Of a DNA stretch of 12,153 bases, positions 1-7,927 are shown one piece after another; positions within the stretch are counted from its first letter, which is position 1; each line of letters starts with the position of its first letter. The translations under genes were made by a program, and so were the position numbers. The DNA lies in contig CAYWNA010000342.1 of NCBI GenBank assembly GCA_964459305.1, forward strand, positions 1 through 12,153, in the 5' to 3' direction. Source of the stretch: CAYWNA01 sp964459305. Its GTDB lineage: Bacteria; Planctomycetota; Planctomycetia; Pirellulales; Pirellulaceae. The notes under the pieces were generated by a model. That model did not search any database, was not told the DNA's origin, and worked only from the letters and a program-made list of their open reading frames with translations.

Positions 1-3000
1 GGCACAGCAGTTCCGGCGGCGTTGGATGTCGAATCAAGGGAAACTGATGCAAATCATGTGGCCCAACCAAGAACTGCGATCGCGACGGAGGCACCTGCCG
101 TTGAATCTTGCGAAAATGAGTTCGTCCAGGTATTGGTGACGGAAGGGGACCCCAACGATTCCGGCTGGCAACATGGAGCGACTCTGCGACGGAGTATTCA
201 TCGTGAATTGGCGACCATGGTCGATTCCCTACAGCCTGGGAACGGTGGTAGCGTCGGCGAATGGCCGGAGTCATGGTTCGAAGAGCTTTCCGGGTTGGCC
301 GTTGGTGCGGAGGTTAATCAAGCGGCTGTATACGTATTGAACTCTCGTGCAGAGCCCCTTTCCGCACTACGAACAGACTTCAGCCGTACTGCGCGAAAGT
401 TGTCGTCGCCGGTTGATCGCAATCTGGTAACACTTGCGCAGATTCGCCGGCCAAGCGACGGAACGCCGTATTTGACGGTCGGAAAGCCGGGGAAACTGTT
501 GGGAGGCGCAAGCATCAATGCAGCGAAATTGGCAATTTCCTGCGAGCCGCTGGACACCCGTGTGCCCGCCAATGACGTAGTTACTGTTACTGACCGTATC
601 CACCGCGTGATGGCGACGTCACGAACTATCGAGGATGCACAGTCGCAGATTGAAAACTTGGCGGTGAAAGGGAAATGGTGCTTCGGCATCAGTACACCGG
701 GTCAAACGGTGACTGTCTATTGGATCTGCGAAGCGGGACAGATTCGACGCGATAGTTCCGCCGTTTCGCAGCAGCAACAGGCCTTCCATCAGGCACTCGA
801 CAGCGATCCCACGACGCTGGTACTTACCGACCGATGGACCGGGGTGGACAAGAGGATCGCGCTGGACGAACTGCTGCCGGTCGTCTCCGAGCAGATTGCC
901 GAGACCAACAGCACTGAATCGGAGAAGTTGCCGCCCTCTATTATGCAGCGGTACGTCTTAAGGATGACGACGGCCGCGCGGGCCGAGTCGACCAAGGGAA
1001 CCTATCGCGATGGCGATTTGGTATGTGTCATTGGCGACACCCTAGTCAGTTCCTCGTTGCGCCAGCATCTGCAGCAAGCGGGATGTCGCGTGGCGGTAGT
1101 GGCGGGTTTCGACTGGGTGACCGAGTTTGAAGGCATTGTCGCGGGGGAAACGCCCAAGCACTTGGTCCTGCTTCAGGAGTCGGATGCCACAGCGCTCTCG
1201 CTGGATTCGTTCCATGCGGCCCAACGTTTTGCCGCACTTTTCGAGATTTGTCGCAAGTGGGTGGAGACGCTGGAACGTACCGATACGGTCGCCGAGGCAT
1301 CACTAGTCGCTGTGACGAGGATGGGAGGTGATTTCGGTTTTCATTCCAAGAACCCTTGTTTTGCGGGGGGCGGTCTAACGGGCTTGCTGAAGGGCATACG
1401 ACGCGAATTCCCAGCGATGCGAGTGAAGGTCCTTGACTTCGACCAATCGGCCAGTCCTCGTGTTGTCGTTCGGGAACTGATCGACGAGATGAACTCGGCG
1501 ACGGATGATTTGGAGGTCGGTTATCGGAACGGCCAGCGTTACGTGGTCCAGGCGGTTGAACAAGCCGCGCCACGCGACGGAAACCGCGATATTGGACGAG
1601 GGGGTATTTGGGTCGTTACCGGCGGCGGTCGCGGTGTGACCTCGGTCGTGGCGCGCGAACTGGGGCGTCGCTTTGGTCTAAGACTGCATTTGCTGGGCAC
1701 GGCACCTTTGCCAGACCCCGATGCGGTGTGGCGAGGACTCAGCGACGAGCAACTGCGGCAGCTCAAGCGGGAGACGGCCATGCTCGCGAGGGAGCAAGGC
1801 AAGAACCCGGCCGACGAGTGGCGTCGTATCGAAAAGGCAATGGAACTAGACCGGAACCTGCGACAATTCACCACAGATGGCCTTCAGGCCACGTACCACG
1901 CTTGTGACATTCGAGACCGCGAGACCCTTGCCGTCGTTCTGCAGCAGATCCGGCAGAACGACGGCCCCATTGCCGGCGTTATCCATGGTGCCGGAGTCGA
2001 AGCTGCGTGCAAGTTTTTCCGCAAGCGGCGGGATTCTGTTGCGGCTACGATCGCGGCCAAATGTGACGGCGCCGCCAATTTGATCGCGTTAATCGGGGAC
2101 GATCCGCTCGAATACTTCATTGGATTTGGGTCGACCAGTGGACGCTTCGGCGGACTCGGCCAGGCAGACTACTCGTTGGCTTCGGACCTGTTGGCCAAGA
2201 TGGTCGATCGGCTCGCGTCAGATCGCCCCGAATGCAGGGCGATCACTTTCCACTGGCCCGCGTGGGACGAAGTGGGCATGGCCGTCCGTCCGGAAAGCCG
2301 GATGGCCTTGGCAGCCGGCGGCATGGCCTTCATGCCCACGCGAGAGGGTATCGAACACCTGCTTGCCGAAGTGCGCTCAGGGGCCGGTGAGCGGGAGATC
2401 TTGATTCTCGATAAGCCGGATTTTCTCGATACCGATGGTACAATGAGTCGCGAGTCCGTCCCAGTCGACCCGCAGGACTTCAGAGCAGATGTGGACGCAA
2501 CAGCCGTTGCCGAAAGCGTGGCGGCTCGTCCGGCGGTAACCAATCACTCCCGGATGTCAGAGCCCCGGACTCTGGTCGATTGCTCGCGCATGCCACTGAT
2601 CGACGCGATCTGGTCAGGCGACGCGGCAGGAACACACGTCGCCAAAATCCTACTGGATGCGTCCAAAGATCCGTTTCTGGCGCAGCACCGGTTCCGGGGT
2701 AAACCGTTTCTTCCGGGGGTGATCTCGTTCGAGATGTTCGCGGAGGCAGTTGGCCTGATTAACGGTTCTGACAACATCGTTGGACTGCGAGACGTCCGTT
2801 TGGTGAACGGCTGGTCGTTCGAACCTAAACGAAAAATCGAAGCGATCGTCCGCATGAAAAACGTCCAAGGAGGAGTGGAATGCGAGCTGGTTGGGCCGTT
2901 CTTCAATTCGCGAGGTGAGTTGATCGAAAAAGACCGGATTTACGTGACGGGTGTGGTCGAGCTCGGAGACGGTTTGCCGAAGATCGAGCCGATTGATCCA

Positions 3001-3456
3001 GGCGAACCGGTTCTTCAGTGGTATCCGTACCATTATCGTGAAGACATCGGCATCTACCATGGCGCACCTTTCCGGACTGCGGAGAAGGTGGAGTTCCAGC
3101 GCGACGGCGGACGGAGTGTTATTGTGGGCAAGCCGAAGAACGAACTGATCGGCGACCGCCGGGGTGACGGGATGGTGATAGCGTGTGCAACGCTTGATGG
3201 ATGCGCAGCCGTGTGTGGGGCGTACAGTTATGTCATGGTGGAGCAGTCCCGCGGAGCTGCCAGCATTGTGAATGCTTTTTCGCGCTACAGGCAGGTCCGA
3301 CTGCCGCAGGCGGAAGAAAAGTGCACGATGCGGTTTTTCTATCGGCAGTCCCATCAGGACGGTGATGTCTACGACTTCACCTTGTTAGGTGAACCCGGCG
3401 ACGTGGTTTTTGATGTGGTTGGCTACGAGTCGGTTCGATTCAAAGAAAGGTCGTGA
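1..3456 (+). CDS. Multidomain polyketide/secondary-lipid synthase, C-terminal part (C45-like region, KR, DH); 5' partial
   Basis: The frame is open to the left edge and the first residues form an Ala/Pro/Thr-rich linker, so this is read as the C-terminal part of a larger synthase; TTG at 22 is not a convincing start. Domains in order: about 160-765, a region with peptidase C45 (penicillin acyltransferase-like) motifs, namely GWQHG (163-177), EELSGLAVGAEV followed by LNSRAEP (280-357), and GKLLGGASINAAKLAIS (490-540); about 950-1600, the structural N-terminal half of a KR; about 1600-2440, the catalytic KR with TGGGRGVTS (1618-1644), Lys (2059), FGSTSG Ser (2131) and Tyr (2170). About 2580-3450 is a double-hotdog dehydratase with HxxxGxxxxP (His at 2686) and LDG Asp (3196). 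The usual KR Asn four residues after Tyr is Ser (2182). The expected roles are reduction of beta-ketoacyl-ACP and dehydration of the hydroxyl. No ketosynthase, acyltransferase or carrier domain is visible here. The stop overlaps the next gene. Confidence 0.85.
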   Translation, partial: GTAVPAALDVESRETDANHVAQPRTAIATEAPAVESCENEFVQVLVTEGDPNDSGWQHGATLRRSIHRELATMVDSLQPGNGGSVGEWPESWFEELSGLAVGAEVNQAAVYVLNSRAEPLSALRTDFSRTARKLSSPVDRNLVTLAQIRRPSDGTPYLTVGKPGKLLGGASINAAKLAISCEPLDTRVPANDVVTVTDRIHRVMATSRTIEDAQSQIENLAVKGKWCFGISTPGQTVTVYWICEAGQIRRDSSAVSQQQQAFHQALDSDPTTLVLTDRWTGVDKRIALDELLPVVSEQIAETNSTESEKLPPSIMQRYVLRMTTAARAESTKGTYRDGDLVCVIGDTLVSSSLRQHLQQAGCRVAVVAGFDWVTEFEGIVAGETPKHLVLLQESDATALSLDSFHAAQRFAALFEICRKWVETLERTDTVAEASLVAVTRMGGDFGFHSKNPCFAGGGLTGLLKGIRREFPAMRVKVLDFDQSASPRVVVRELIDEMNSATDDLEVGYRNGQRYVVQAVEQAAPRDGNRDIGRGGIWVVTGGGRGVTSVVARELGRRFGLRLHLLGTAPLPDPDAVWRGLSDEQLRQLKRETAMLAREQGKNPADEWRRIEKAMELDRNLRQFTTDGLQATYHACDIRDRETLAVVLQQIRQNDGPIAGVIHGAGVEAACKFFRKRRDSVAATIAAKCDGAANLIALIGDDPLEYFIGFGSTSGRFGGLGQADYSLASDLLAKMVDRLASDRPECRAITFHWPAWDEVGMAVRPESRMALAAGGMAFMPTREGIEHLLAEVRSGAGEREILILDKPDFLDTDGTMSRESVPVDPQDFRADVDATAVAESVAARPAVTNHSRMSEPRTLVDCSRMPLIDAIWSGDAAGTHVAKILLDASKDPFLAQHRFRGKPFLPGVISFEMFAEAVGLINGSDNIVGLRDVRLVNGWSFEPKRKIEAIVRMKNVQGGVECELVGPFFNSRGELIEKDRIYVTGVVELGDGLPKIEPIDPGEPVLQWYPYHYREDIGIYHGAPFRTAEKVEFQRDGGRSVIVGKPKNELIGDRRGDGMVIACATLDGCAAVCGAYSYVMVEQSRGAASIVNAFSRYRQVRLPQAEEKCTMRFFYRQSHQDGDVYDFTLLGEPGDVVFDVVGYESVRFKERS

Positions 3457-4151
3457 TGCACTTGTGCGACCGTTTCATGTCGATCAGCGCGATGCGCGGC
3501 GTGCTTGACCGCGAGCGTCCGGAGGGATGGCTCACTCCGGCGGAACTGGAGCGATGGCGTGGTTTTCGATCACCGCGACGAGCCCTGCAATGGTTGGGGG
3601 GGAGATGGCTGGCAAAACAGATCTTGGCGGTGACTGCGACGGTCGTCTCTGTTGCGCCCCGTGACCTCCACGTGGAGTCGCAAGATGGACAAAACCGCGC
3701 AGTGCGACCCCGTGTTTTTTTTCGGGGGCGGCTACAACCTTGGTCGGTGTCCATTTCGCACAGCGACGACGCGTTTTACGTGGCGGCCACCACGCAAGCC
3801 GGCGTGAGGGTGGGCGTCGACGTGATGCCGTTGAAACCGCTCGCTAGGCAATTCACCGACTTCTGGTTCACGACGCGCGAGCGGCAGTGGTGCCTGCGTC
3901 ATGCCGATCCTCTTGCACCGTGTTTGGTGTGGTCGGTCAAGGAAGCCTACTACAAAGCATCCAACGAGGGAGAACCGTTCGCTCCCCGTCGGCTGGATGT
4001 GATGACCGGTACGCCACTGACGGCGTGGAACGACCGCGATTCTGCCGGGCCGGCGCCGGGAAGTCGTTGGGTGTTTGAAGATGAGCGGTGTACTCTCGTG
4101 GTGCAGCGGACCGGACGAGAAATCGCGACGCTCGCATCGATGACGGTCTGA
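3456..4151 (+). CDS. Sfp-type 4'-phosphopantetheinyl transferase
   Basis: It transfers the phosphopantetheine arm of CoA to a conserved Ser of carrier domains, here presumably those of the synthase encoded just upstream. The 231-residue length fits the Sfp group. Visible signatures are VGVDV with the Mg-binding Asp at residue 122, and WSVKEAYYK (Trp159, Lys162, Glu163, Lys167), which matches the family WSxKEAxxK motif. A basic R/W-rich stretch and a 'SISHSDD' segment before the first motif also fit. Start: ATG 3456 overlaps the upstream TGA as TGATG, and an AAAGG-like site ends 5 bases before it. An in-frame GTG at 3453 is possible but leaves too little spacing. The overlap points to translational coupling with the synthase. 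Family identification is firm; the carrier partner is inferred. Confidence 0.93.
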   Translation: MHLCDRFMSISAMRGVLDRERPEGWLTPAELERWRGFRSPRRALQWLGGRWLAKQILAVTATVVSVAPRDLHVESQDGQNRAVRPRVFFRGRLQPWSVSISHSDDAFYVAATTQAGVRVGVDVMPLKPLARQFTDFWFTTRERQWCLRHADPLAPCLVWSVKEAYYKASNEGEPFAPRRLDVMTGTPLTAWNDRDSAGPAPGSRWVFEDERCTLVVQRTGREIATLASMTV

Positions 4152-4219
4152 GGGGAAACGGTAGCACGTGTGCGTGTTGACCACGAGAAAGAGAAGAATT
4201 CAAACGGTTGAACGAATTT

Positions 4220-4227
4220 GGGAAGGG
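4220..4227 (+). promoter_or_regulatory. Ribosome binding site for the FabL-like gene
   Basis: GGGAAGGG lies 7 bases before ATG 4235. It decides the start in favour of this ATG over an in-frame TTG at 4208, which has no such site and would add nine residues before the SDR fold. Confidence 0.6.
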
Positions 4228-4234
4228 CCCAACG

Positions 4235-4999
4235 ATGATCGACCTCACTGGACGCGTAGCGCTCGTCACCGGCTCGTCGCGCGGCATAGGGCGGGCGTGT
4301 GCGTTGAAGTTAGCGGAGGCCGGCGCCGACGTCGTGGTGAACTACGTCTCTTCGAAGTCGGCCGCCCTTGAAGTGGCGGAGGAAATTCGCGACATGGGAC
4401 GGTCGGCGGGAGTCGTTCGTGCCGACGTGAGCGAGCGCGACGATGTCGACTCGATGATCAAATTCGTCAAGTTGGAGTTCGGGTCACTCGACGTTCTCGT
4501 CAGCAATGCCGCTACGGGCGGATTTCGGCCCCTGGTGGCGACCACCGATCGAAACTTCGACGCGGCGATGCATATCAACGTGCGGCCGGTCATCTATCTC
4601 GTTCAGGCCGCTTTGCCGTTGCTGGAGCAGGGTGACGGACACAGCAAGGTGATCGCTATTTCCAGCCTCGGCGCGACTATCGCCCTCCCGATGTACGGCA
4701 CGATCGGCACCTCGAAGGCCGCCTTGGAGTCCCTTATGAGACACTTTGCGTTGGAGTTAGGGGGTCGCGGCATCAACTTTAACGTTGTCCGCGCCGGCTT
4801 GGTCGAGACAGATTCCACGCGTCGAATTCCCAATGCAGATGCGGTCTTTGCTAGTCGGATCCACAAGAGCATGACTGGCGAACGATTGCTCACCGCCGAG
4901 GACGTCGCCAACGCTGTGCTCTACTTAGCCAGTCCCTTGAGCGACTTGATACAAGCAGAGACGATTATCGTCGATGGAGGTGCCGCCGTTCATGTCTGA
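4235..4999 (+). CDS. fabL: FabL-like enoyl-[acyl-carrier-protein] reductase (SDR family)
   Basis: Predicted NADPH-dependent reduction of trans-2-enoyl-ACP. The 254 residues form a single SDR domain. The cofactor motif is TGSSRGIG (residues 12-19), followed by VNYVSSKSAALE, which is very close to the corresponding stretch of Bacillus subtilis FabL as I remember it. The other FabL-type features are SNAATGGFRP in place of the usual NNAG, SSLG, and a Tyr154-x6-Lys161 pair (YGTIGTSK) in place of YxxxK. The Y-x6-K spacing separates enoyl reductases from ketoreductases. The C-terminus IIVDGG is standard for the fold. It sits 83 bases after the phosphopantetheinyl transferase gene. The upstream synthase fragment ends in KR-DH with no enoyl reductase domain, so this protein could supply that step in trans; that is inference. 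It could instead serve housekeeping fatty acid synthesis, but its place inside the cluster argues against that. Confidence 0.82.
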   Translation: MIDLTGRVALVTGSSRGIGRACALKLAEAGADVVVNYVSSKSAALEVAEEIRDMGRSAGVVRADVSERDDVDSMIKFVKLEFGSLDVLVSNAATGGFRPLVATTDRNFDAAMHINVRPVIYLVQAALPLLEQGDGHSKVIAISSLGATIALPMYGTIGTSKAALESLMRHFALELGGRGINFNVVRAGLVETDSTRRIPNADAVFASRIHKSMTGERLLTAEDVANAVLYLASPLSDLIQAETIIVDGGAAVHV

Positions 5000-5096
5000 A
5001 CTCTCAGCTTTTTCTAACGTGTACAGTCTCCCTGTTCGAGTTTCAAGAGGAATGGTCGTTGTGCGTCCCGAGGTAATAGATGAATCAGACACGTGC

Positions 5097-5133
5097 TGAG
5101 TTTATCGACTCAATCTACGAACCACGTTTGAGT
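5097..5133. repeat. Overlapping short inverted repeats in the FabL-SDR gap
   Basis: Within the 183-base gap (5000-5182), TGAGT (5097-5101), ACTCAA (5108-5113) and TTGAGT (5128-5133) allow two mutually exclusive stems: 5 bp with a 6-base loop, or 6 bp with a 14-base loop. The two TGAGT copies are 32 bases apart. This could be an operator or a small RNA switch before the next gene, or chance. No convincing -35/-10 pair or terminator was found in this gap. Confidence 0.25.
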
Positions 5134-5182
5134 GTAAGGACTATTTGCTGATTGCGGCTCGGAGACCGGAATCGGGAAACGG

Positions 5183-6067
5183 ATGCAAATGAAACGTCTA
5201 GACGGCAAAGTCTGCGTTGTTACGGGCGGCGCAAGTGGGATCGGCCATGCCTCCGTGTTGCGGTTTCTCTCGGAAGGGGCAAAGGTCGTCCTCGCCGACG
5301 TCAACGCGGATGCCGGACAGGAGAAGGTCGCCAGCATCGCTGCGCGGGGAGATGGGCAGCGAGTTTCCTTCTTTCATTGTGACGTCAGTGAAGAAGTGCA
5401 GGTCATGCGCATGATTCGCTTTACCGTGACGGAGTTTGGGTGCATTGACTGCATTTTCAATAACGCTGGGGTTGGGGGAGCCTGCGGTCGTATGATCGAC
5501 ACGCGGGTGGAAGACTGGGACCGCACCCTAGCCTTGTTGCTTGGCGGCACGTTCCTGTGCGTCAAACATGCCGCGAAGGCCATGATTCAGCAAAATACGG
5601 GAGGCAGCATCGTCAACAATGCGGCTTTGGCCGCTCTGTTCGGAGACGTGGCGGGAGCCGCCTATTCCGCCGCCAAGGCAGGGATCGTCAGCCTCACGAA
5701 GACAGCCGCCATCGAACTCGCGGACAACCGAATCCGCGTCAATGCTGTTTGTCCCGGTGCCATTTTCACGCCGCTTATGGTTCGCGGTGGCGATGGCGCC
5801 GAGGATTTTCGTGAATTGGTCAAGAAGCACCAAGCGTGGCCCGAGGTCGGGGCGCCGGAGCATGTAGCCGCTGTGGCGGCGTTTTTGTCGAGTGACGACG
5901 CAAGGTTCATCACTGGGGAGAACATCGTCGTGGACGGCGGCAATGCCGCTGGTGGACCCGGCCTCTATTGTTCGAAGCAGCCATTGGGTGAGTTGATCGC
6001 GGAACGGCTTCAATCGGCAGGTGTCCGCCGTTTTGACGTCGGGAGCACAGGTTGGGAACAAGGCTAA
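5183..6067 (+). CDS. SDR oxidoreductase with Ser-to-Ala at the catalytic position (first of a tandem pair)
   Basis: A classical SDR of 294 residues. Visible features are TGGASGIG near residue 14, DV after strand 3, NNAG, Tyr161-xxx-Lys165 (YSAAK), and the DGG near the C-terminus. The catalytic Ser expected 13 residues before Tyr is Ala148 (GSIVNNAALA; codon GCT at 5624-5626), while the downstream paralogue has Ser there. The cofactor fold therefore looks intact but the tetrad is incomplete. A tail of about 35 residues beyond DGG, containing LIAERLQSAGVRRFD, is shared with the neighbour. Start: GGGAAACGG (5174-5182) precedes both ATG 5183 and ATG 5189. The paralogue begins with the MKRL that follows 5189, so 5189 is an equally good start. 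The substrate is unknown. It may be a weakly active or structural partner of the next protein. Confidence 0.85.
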   Translation: MQMKRLDGKVCVVTGGASGIGHASVLRFLSEGAKVVLADVNADAGQEKVASIAARGDGQRVSFFHCDVSEEVQVMRMIRFTVTEFGCIDCIFNNAGVGGACGRMIDTRVEDWDRTLALLLGGTFLCVKHAAKAMIQQNTGGSIVNNAALAALFGDVAGAAYSAAKAGIVSLTKTAAIELADNRIRVNAVCPGAIFTPLMVRGGDGAEDFRELVKKHQAWPEVGAPEHVAAVAAFLSSDDARFITGENIVVDGGNAAGGPGLYCSKQPLGELIAERLQSAGVRRFDVGSTGWEQG

Positions 6068-6087
6068 AACGGAACGTCGAAACATCC

Positions 6088-6960
6088 ATGAAGCGTCTAC
6101 CTAACAAAGTGTGCGTGATTACGGGGGGGGCTGGCGGGATCGGCTATGCCTCCGTTCTCTGCTTCCTCGCTGAAGGGGCCAAGGTGGTGCTCGCCGATCT
6201 CAACGAAGAAGCCGGGATGCAGAAGGTCAAAGAGATCGATGGTCGTGGCGACCTCGAACGCGTTCGATTCTATCCTTGCGATGTGAGCGACGAAGCCCAA
6301 GTGATCCGCATGGTGCGCTTCACGGTGCAGGAATTCGGTCGTATCGATTGCCTTTTCAACAACGCAGGACTCGGAGGTGCCTTTGGGCCCCTTACGGAGA
6401 TACGTATCCAAGACTGGAACCGCACGATGGCTTTAATCCTCCGCAGCACATTCGTTTGTATCAAACACGCTGCGCGAGCAATGATCAAGCAAAACAAAGG
6501 GGGCAGCATTGTCAACAATGCGTCCATCGCAGGCACCTTGGGCGGACAGGCAGGCGCCGCCTACGCCGCTGCCAAAGCAGGCGTAATCAACCTGACGAAG
6601 ACGGCGGCCATTCAACTGGCTGAACACAAAATCCGCGTCAATTCTCTGTCGCCCGGGACGATCGCCACGCCGCTGATTCATCGCAATATCGATGTCGAGG
6701 AATTCCATCAATTGGCTTCGAAGTACCAGGCGTGGCCAGAAACAGGGATGCCGGAACACGTCGCCACAGTGGCGGCGTTTTTGGCCAGCGATGACGCGCG
6801 GTTCATGACGGGCGAGAATGTCTTCGTCGACGGGGGTATTGTGGCGGGGGGACCTCATCTTTATCGAGGAGATCATCCCGGTGGCAATGCGATTGCAGAT
6901 CGCATGCAGAAGGCGGGAACGCAACGTTTCGACTATGGAAACACGGGACTGACCGAGTAG
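6088..6960 (+). CDS. SDR oxidoreductase (second of a tandem pair, intact tetrad)
   Basis: A classical SDR of 290 residues and a close paralogue of the preceding protein: 41 of the first 60 residues are identical by hand count from the shared MKRL start. Motifs are TGGAGGIG, NNAG, Ser146 (GSIVNNASIAG), Tyr159-xxx-Lys163 (YAAAK), FVDGG, and the same tail ending in RFDYGNTG. All catalytic positions are present, so an NAD(P)-dependent alcohol/ketone oxidoreductase is expected; the substrate cannot be read from sequence. Start: ATG 6088 matches the paralogue's MKRL start, is 20 bases after the preceding stop, and is preferred to an in-frame TTG at 6052 inside the previous gene. A run of eight G (6123-6130) encodes part of the glycine-rich cofactor loop. 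It most likely arose by local duplication within the operon. Confidence 0.9.
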   Translation: MKRLPNKVCVITGGAGGIGYASVLCFLAEGAKVVLADLNEEAGMQKVKEIDGRGDLERVRFYPCDVSDEAQVIRMVRFTVQEFGRIDCLFNNAGLGGAFGPLTEIRIQDWNRTMALILRSTFVCIKHAARAMIKQNKGGSIVNNASIAGTLGGQAGAAYAAAKAGVINLTKTAAIQLAEHKIRVNSLSPGTIATPLIHRNIDVEEFHQLASKYQAWPETGMPEHVATVAAFLASDDARFMTGENVFVDGGIVAGGPHLYRGDHPGGNAIADRMQKAGTQRFDYGNTGLTE

Positions 6961-6981
6961 TCGTACACGGGCCTTTGGAAA

Positions 6982-7791
6982 ATGAACGATGTACCGAAAA
7001 CCATCTTGATCACAGGGACGAGCTATGGGCTCGGCCAAGCGTTGGCTCGGGGTATGATCGACCAGGGACACGTCGTGTTTGGGTGTTCAAGGTCGCGGGA
7101 ATCGGTCGACCAGATGTGCGAAAAGTGGCCCGTACCCAGCTTTTTCTACACATGCGACGTGTCCAAGGACGACGATGTCCGACGGTGGGCCGAAGTCGTA
7201 TTGGCCGAGCGCGACGCGCCCGACGTGATTGTCAACAACGCTGCCGTAGGGCCGTCCCAGTCCGTACAGTTATGGAAGGCCTCGGCCGAAGATTTCCGAC
7301 GTGTGCTGGCGACCAACGTTGAAGGTCAAGCCAATGTCATTCGCCACTTCGTGCCCGCCATGCTCCGCCGCCGAAAGGGAGTGATTGTCAATGTCAGTTC
7401 GGGGTGGGGTCGGGACGTCGCCGCCAAGGAAAGCCTTTACTGCGCCTCGAAGTGGGCCGTAGAAGGCATGACCCGAGCTTTTGCGCTGGAACTCTTGCCG
7501 ACCATGGCGGCAGTCAGCCTGCACCCGGGAATCATCAACACGCCTCTGCTTCAACGTGGTTTTGGCGAGGACGCTTTCGATTATCCCACACCCGAAGAAT
7601 GGGCCAAGGCGGCGGTTCCCTTCATCCTGCAGCTTGGGCCGAAGGACAACGGAGAACCGCTTGAAGTGCCCGGAATGCCCGCTTTCAAGACACCTCGCCG
7701 ATTGAGAAAGGGTGCGGGTCTTGCCACCGGCGGGATCCGCGACGTCCGGGGCCAAGAAAAGGAGACTACGCGGGAACGCCAGCCGCCCTGA
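6982..7791 (+). CDS. SDR oxidoreductase (fourth SDR of the cluster)
   Basis: A 269-residue classical SDR: TGTSYGLG (residues 11-18), CDVSKDDDV, NNAAVG, VSSGWG with Ser140, and Tyr153-xxx-Lys157 (YCASK), so the tetrad looks complete. It is clearly not a member of the tandem pair just upstream: there is no MKRL start, the substrate-loop region (LLQRGFGEDAF) is different, and it ends in a basic, charged tail of about 30 residues in place of the usual DGG close. ATG 6982 follows TTTGGAAA, 21 bases after the preceding stop, so it is probably co-transcribed. A role in oxidising or reducing a hydroxyl on the cluster's product is inferred; no specific substrate can be named. Confidence 0.88.
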   Translation: MNDVPKTILITGTSYGLGQALARGMIDQGHVVFGCSRSRESVDQMCEKWPVPSFFYTCDVSKDDDVRRWAEVVLAERDAPDVIVNNAAVGPSQSVQLWKASAEDFRRVLATNVEGQANVIRHFVPAMLRRRKGVIVNVSSGWGRDVAAKESLYCASKWAVEGMTRAFALELLPTMAAVSLHPGIINTPLLQRGFGEDAFDYPTPEEWAKAAVPFILQLGPKDNGEPLEVPGMPAFKTPRRLRKGAGLATGGIRDVRGQEKETTRERQPP

Positions 7792-7804
7792 ACACGTCTA
7801 GTCC

Positions 7805-7846
7805 GGCACCGCGTGACTCGGCGGGAGTATCCGCCATTACCGTGCC
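7805..7846. repeat. Nested stem-loop in the gap before the HCDH-KR gene
   Basis: In the 136-base gap 7792-7927, GGCAC (7805-7809) pairs with GTGCC (7842-7846). Inside it, GGCGGG (7820-7825) pairs with TCCGCC (7830-7835, one G-U pair) around an AGTA loop. There is no following T-run, so it is not a standard terminator. It may be mRNA structure between two parts of the operon, or chance in GC-rich DNA. Confidence 0.3.
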
Positions 7847-7927
7847 TCAAGACTCCCGGAGACTACAGGACAGATTGGCTCAACTCGCGTGGTGCGTTCG
7901 GCGTGACTACACGGAGTTCTTCAATCG

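Noticed and set aside
22..24. TTG as the true start of the first gene
   Set aside because: The frame continues to position 1 without a stop, no ribosome binding site is visible in the 21 bases upstream, and the region reads as an interdomain linker.
2650..3354. Antisense open frame of about 234 codons opposite the dehydratase region
   Set aside because: It lies wholly inside a well-supported gene, its translation shows no recognisable motif, and long antisense frames are common opposite GC-rich coding DNA. The same applies to 6433-7071 and 1046-1573 on the minus strand.
4177..4205. Possible promoter (TTGACC followed 17 bases later by TCAAAC) before the FabL-like gene
   Set aside because: The -10 match is poor, the spacing was not decisive, and the gene is probably part of the operon.
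5000..5030. T-rich stretch after the FabL-like stop as a terminator
   Set aside because: CTTTTTC is present but no stem of useful length precedes it.
5052..5099. Tiny open frame of 15 codons after AAGAGG in the 5000-5182 gap
   Set aside because: Spacing from AAGAGG to ATG is only one base and the peptide has no recognisable feature.
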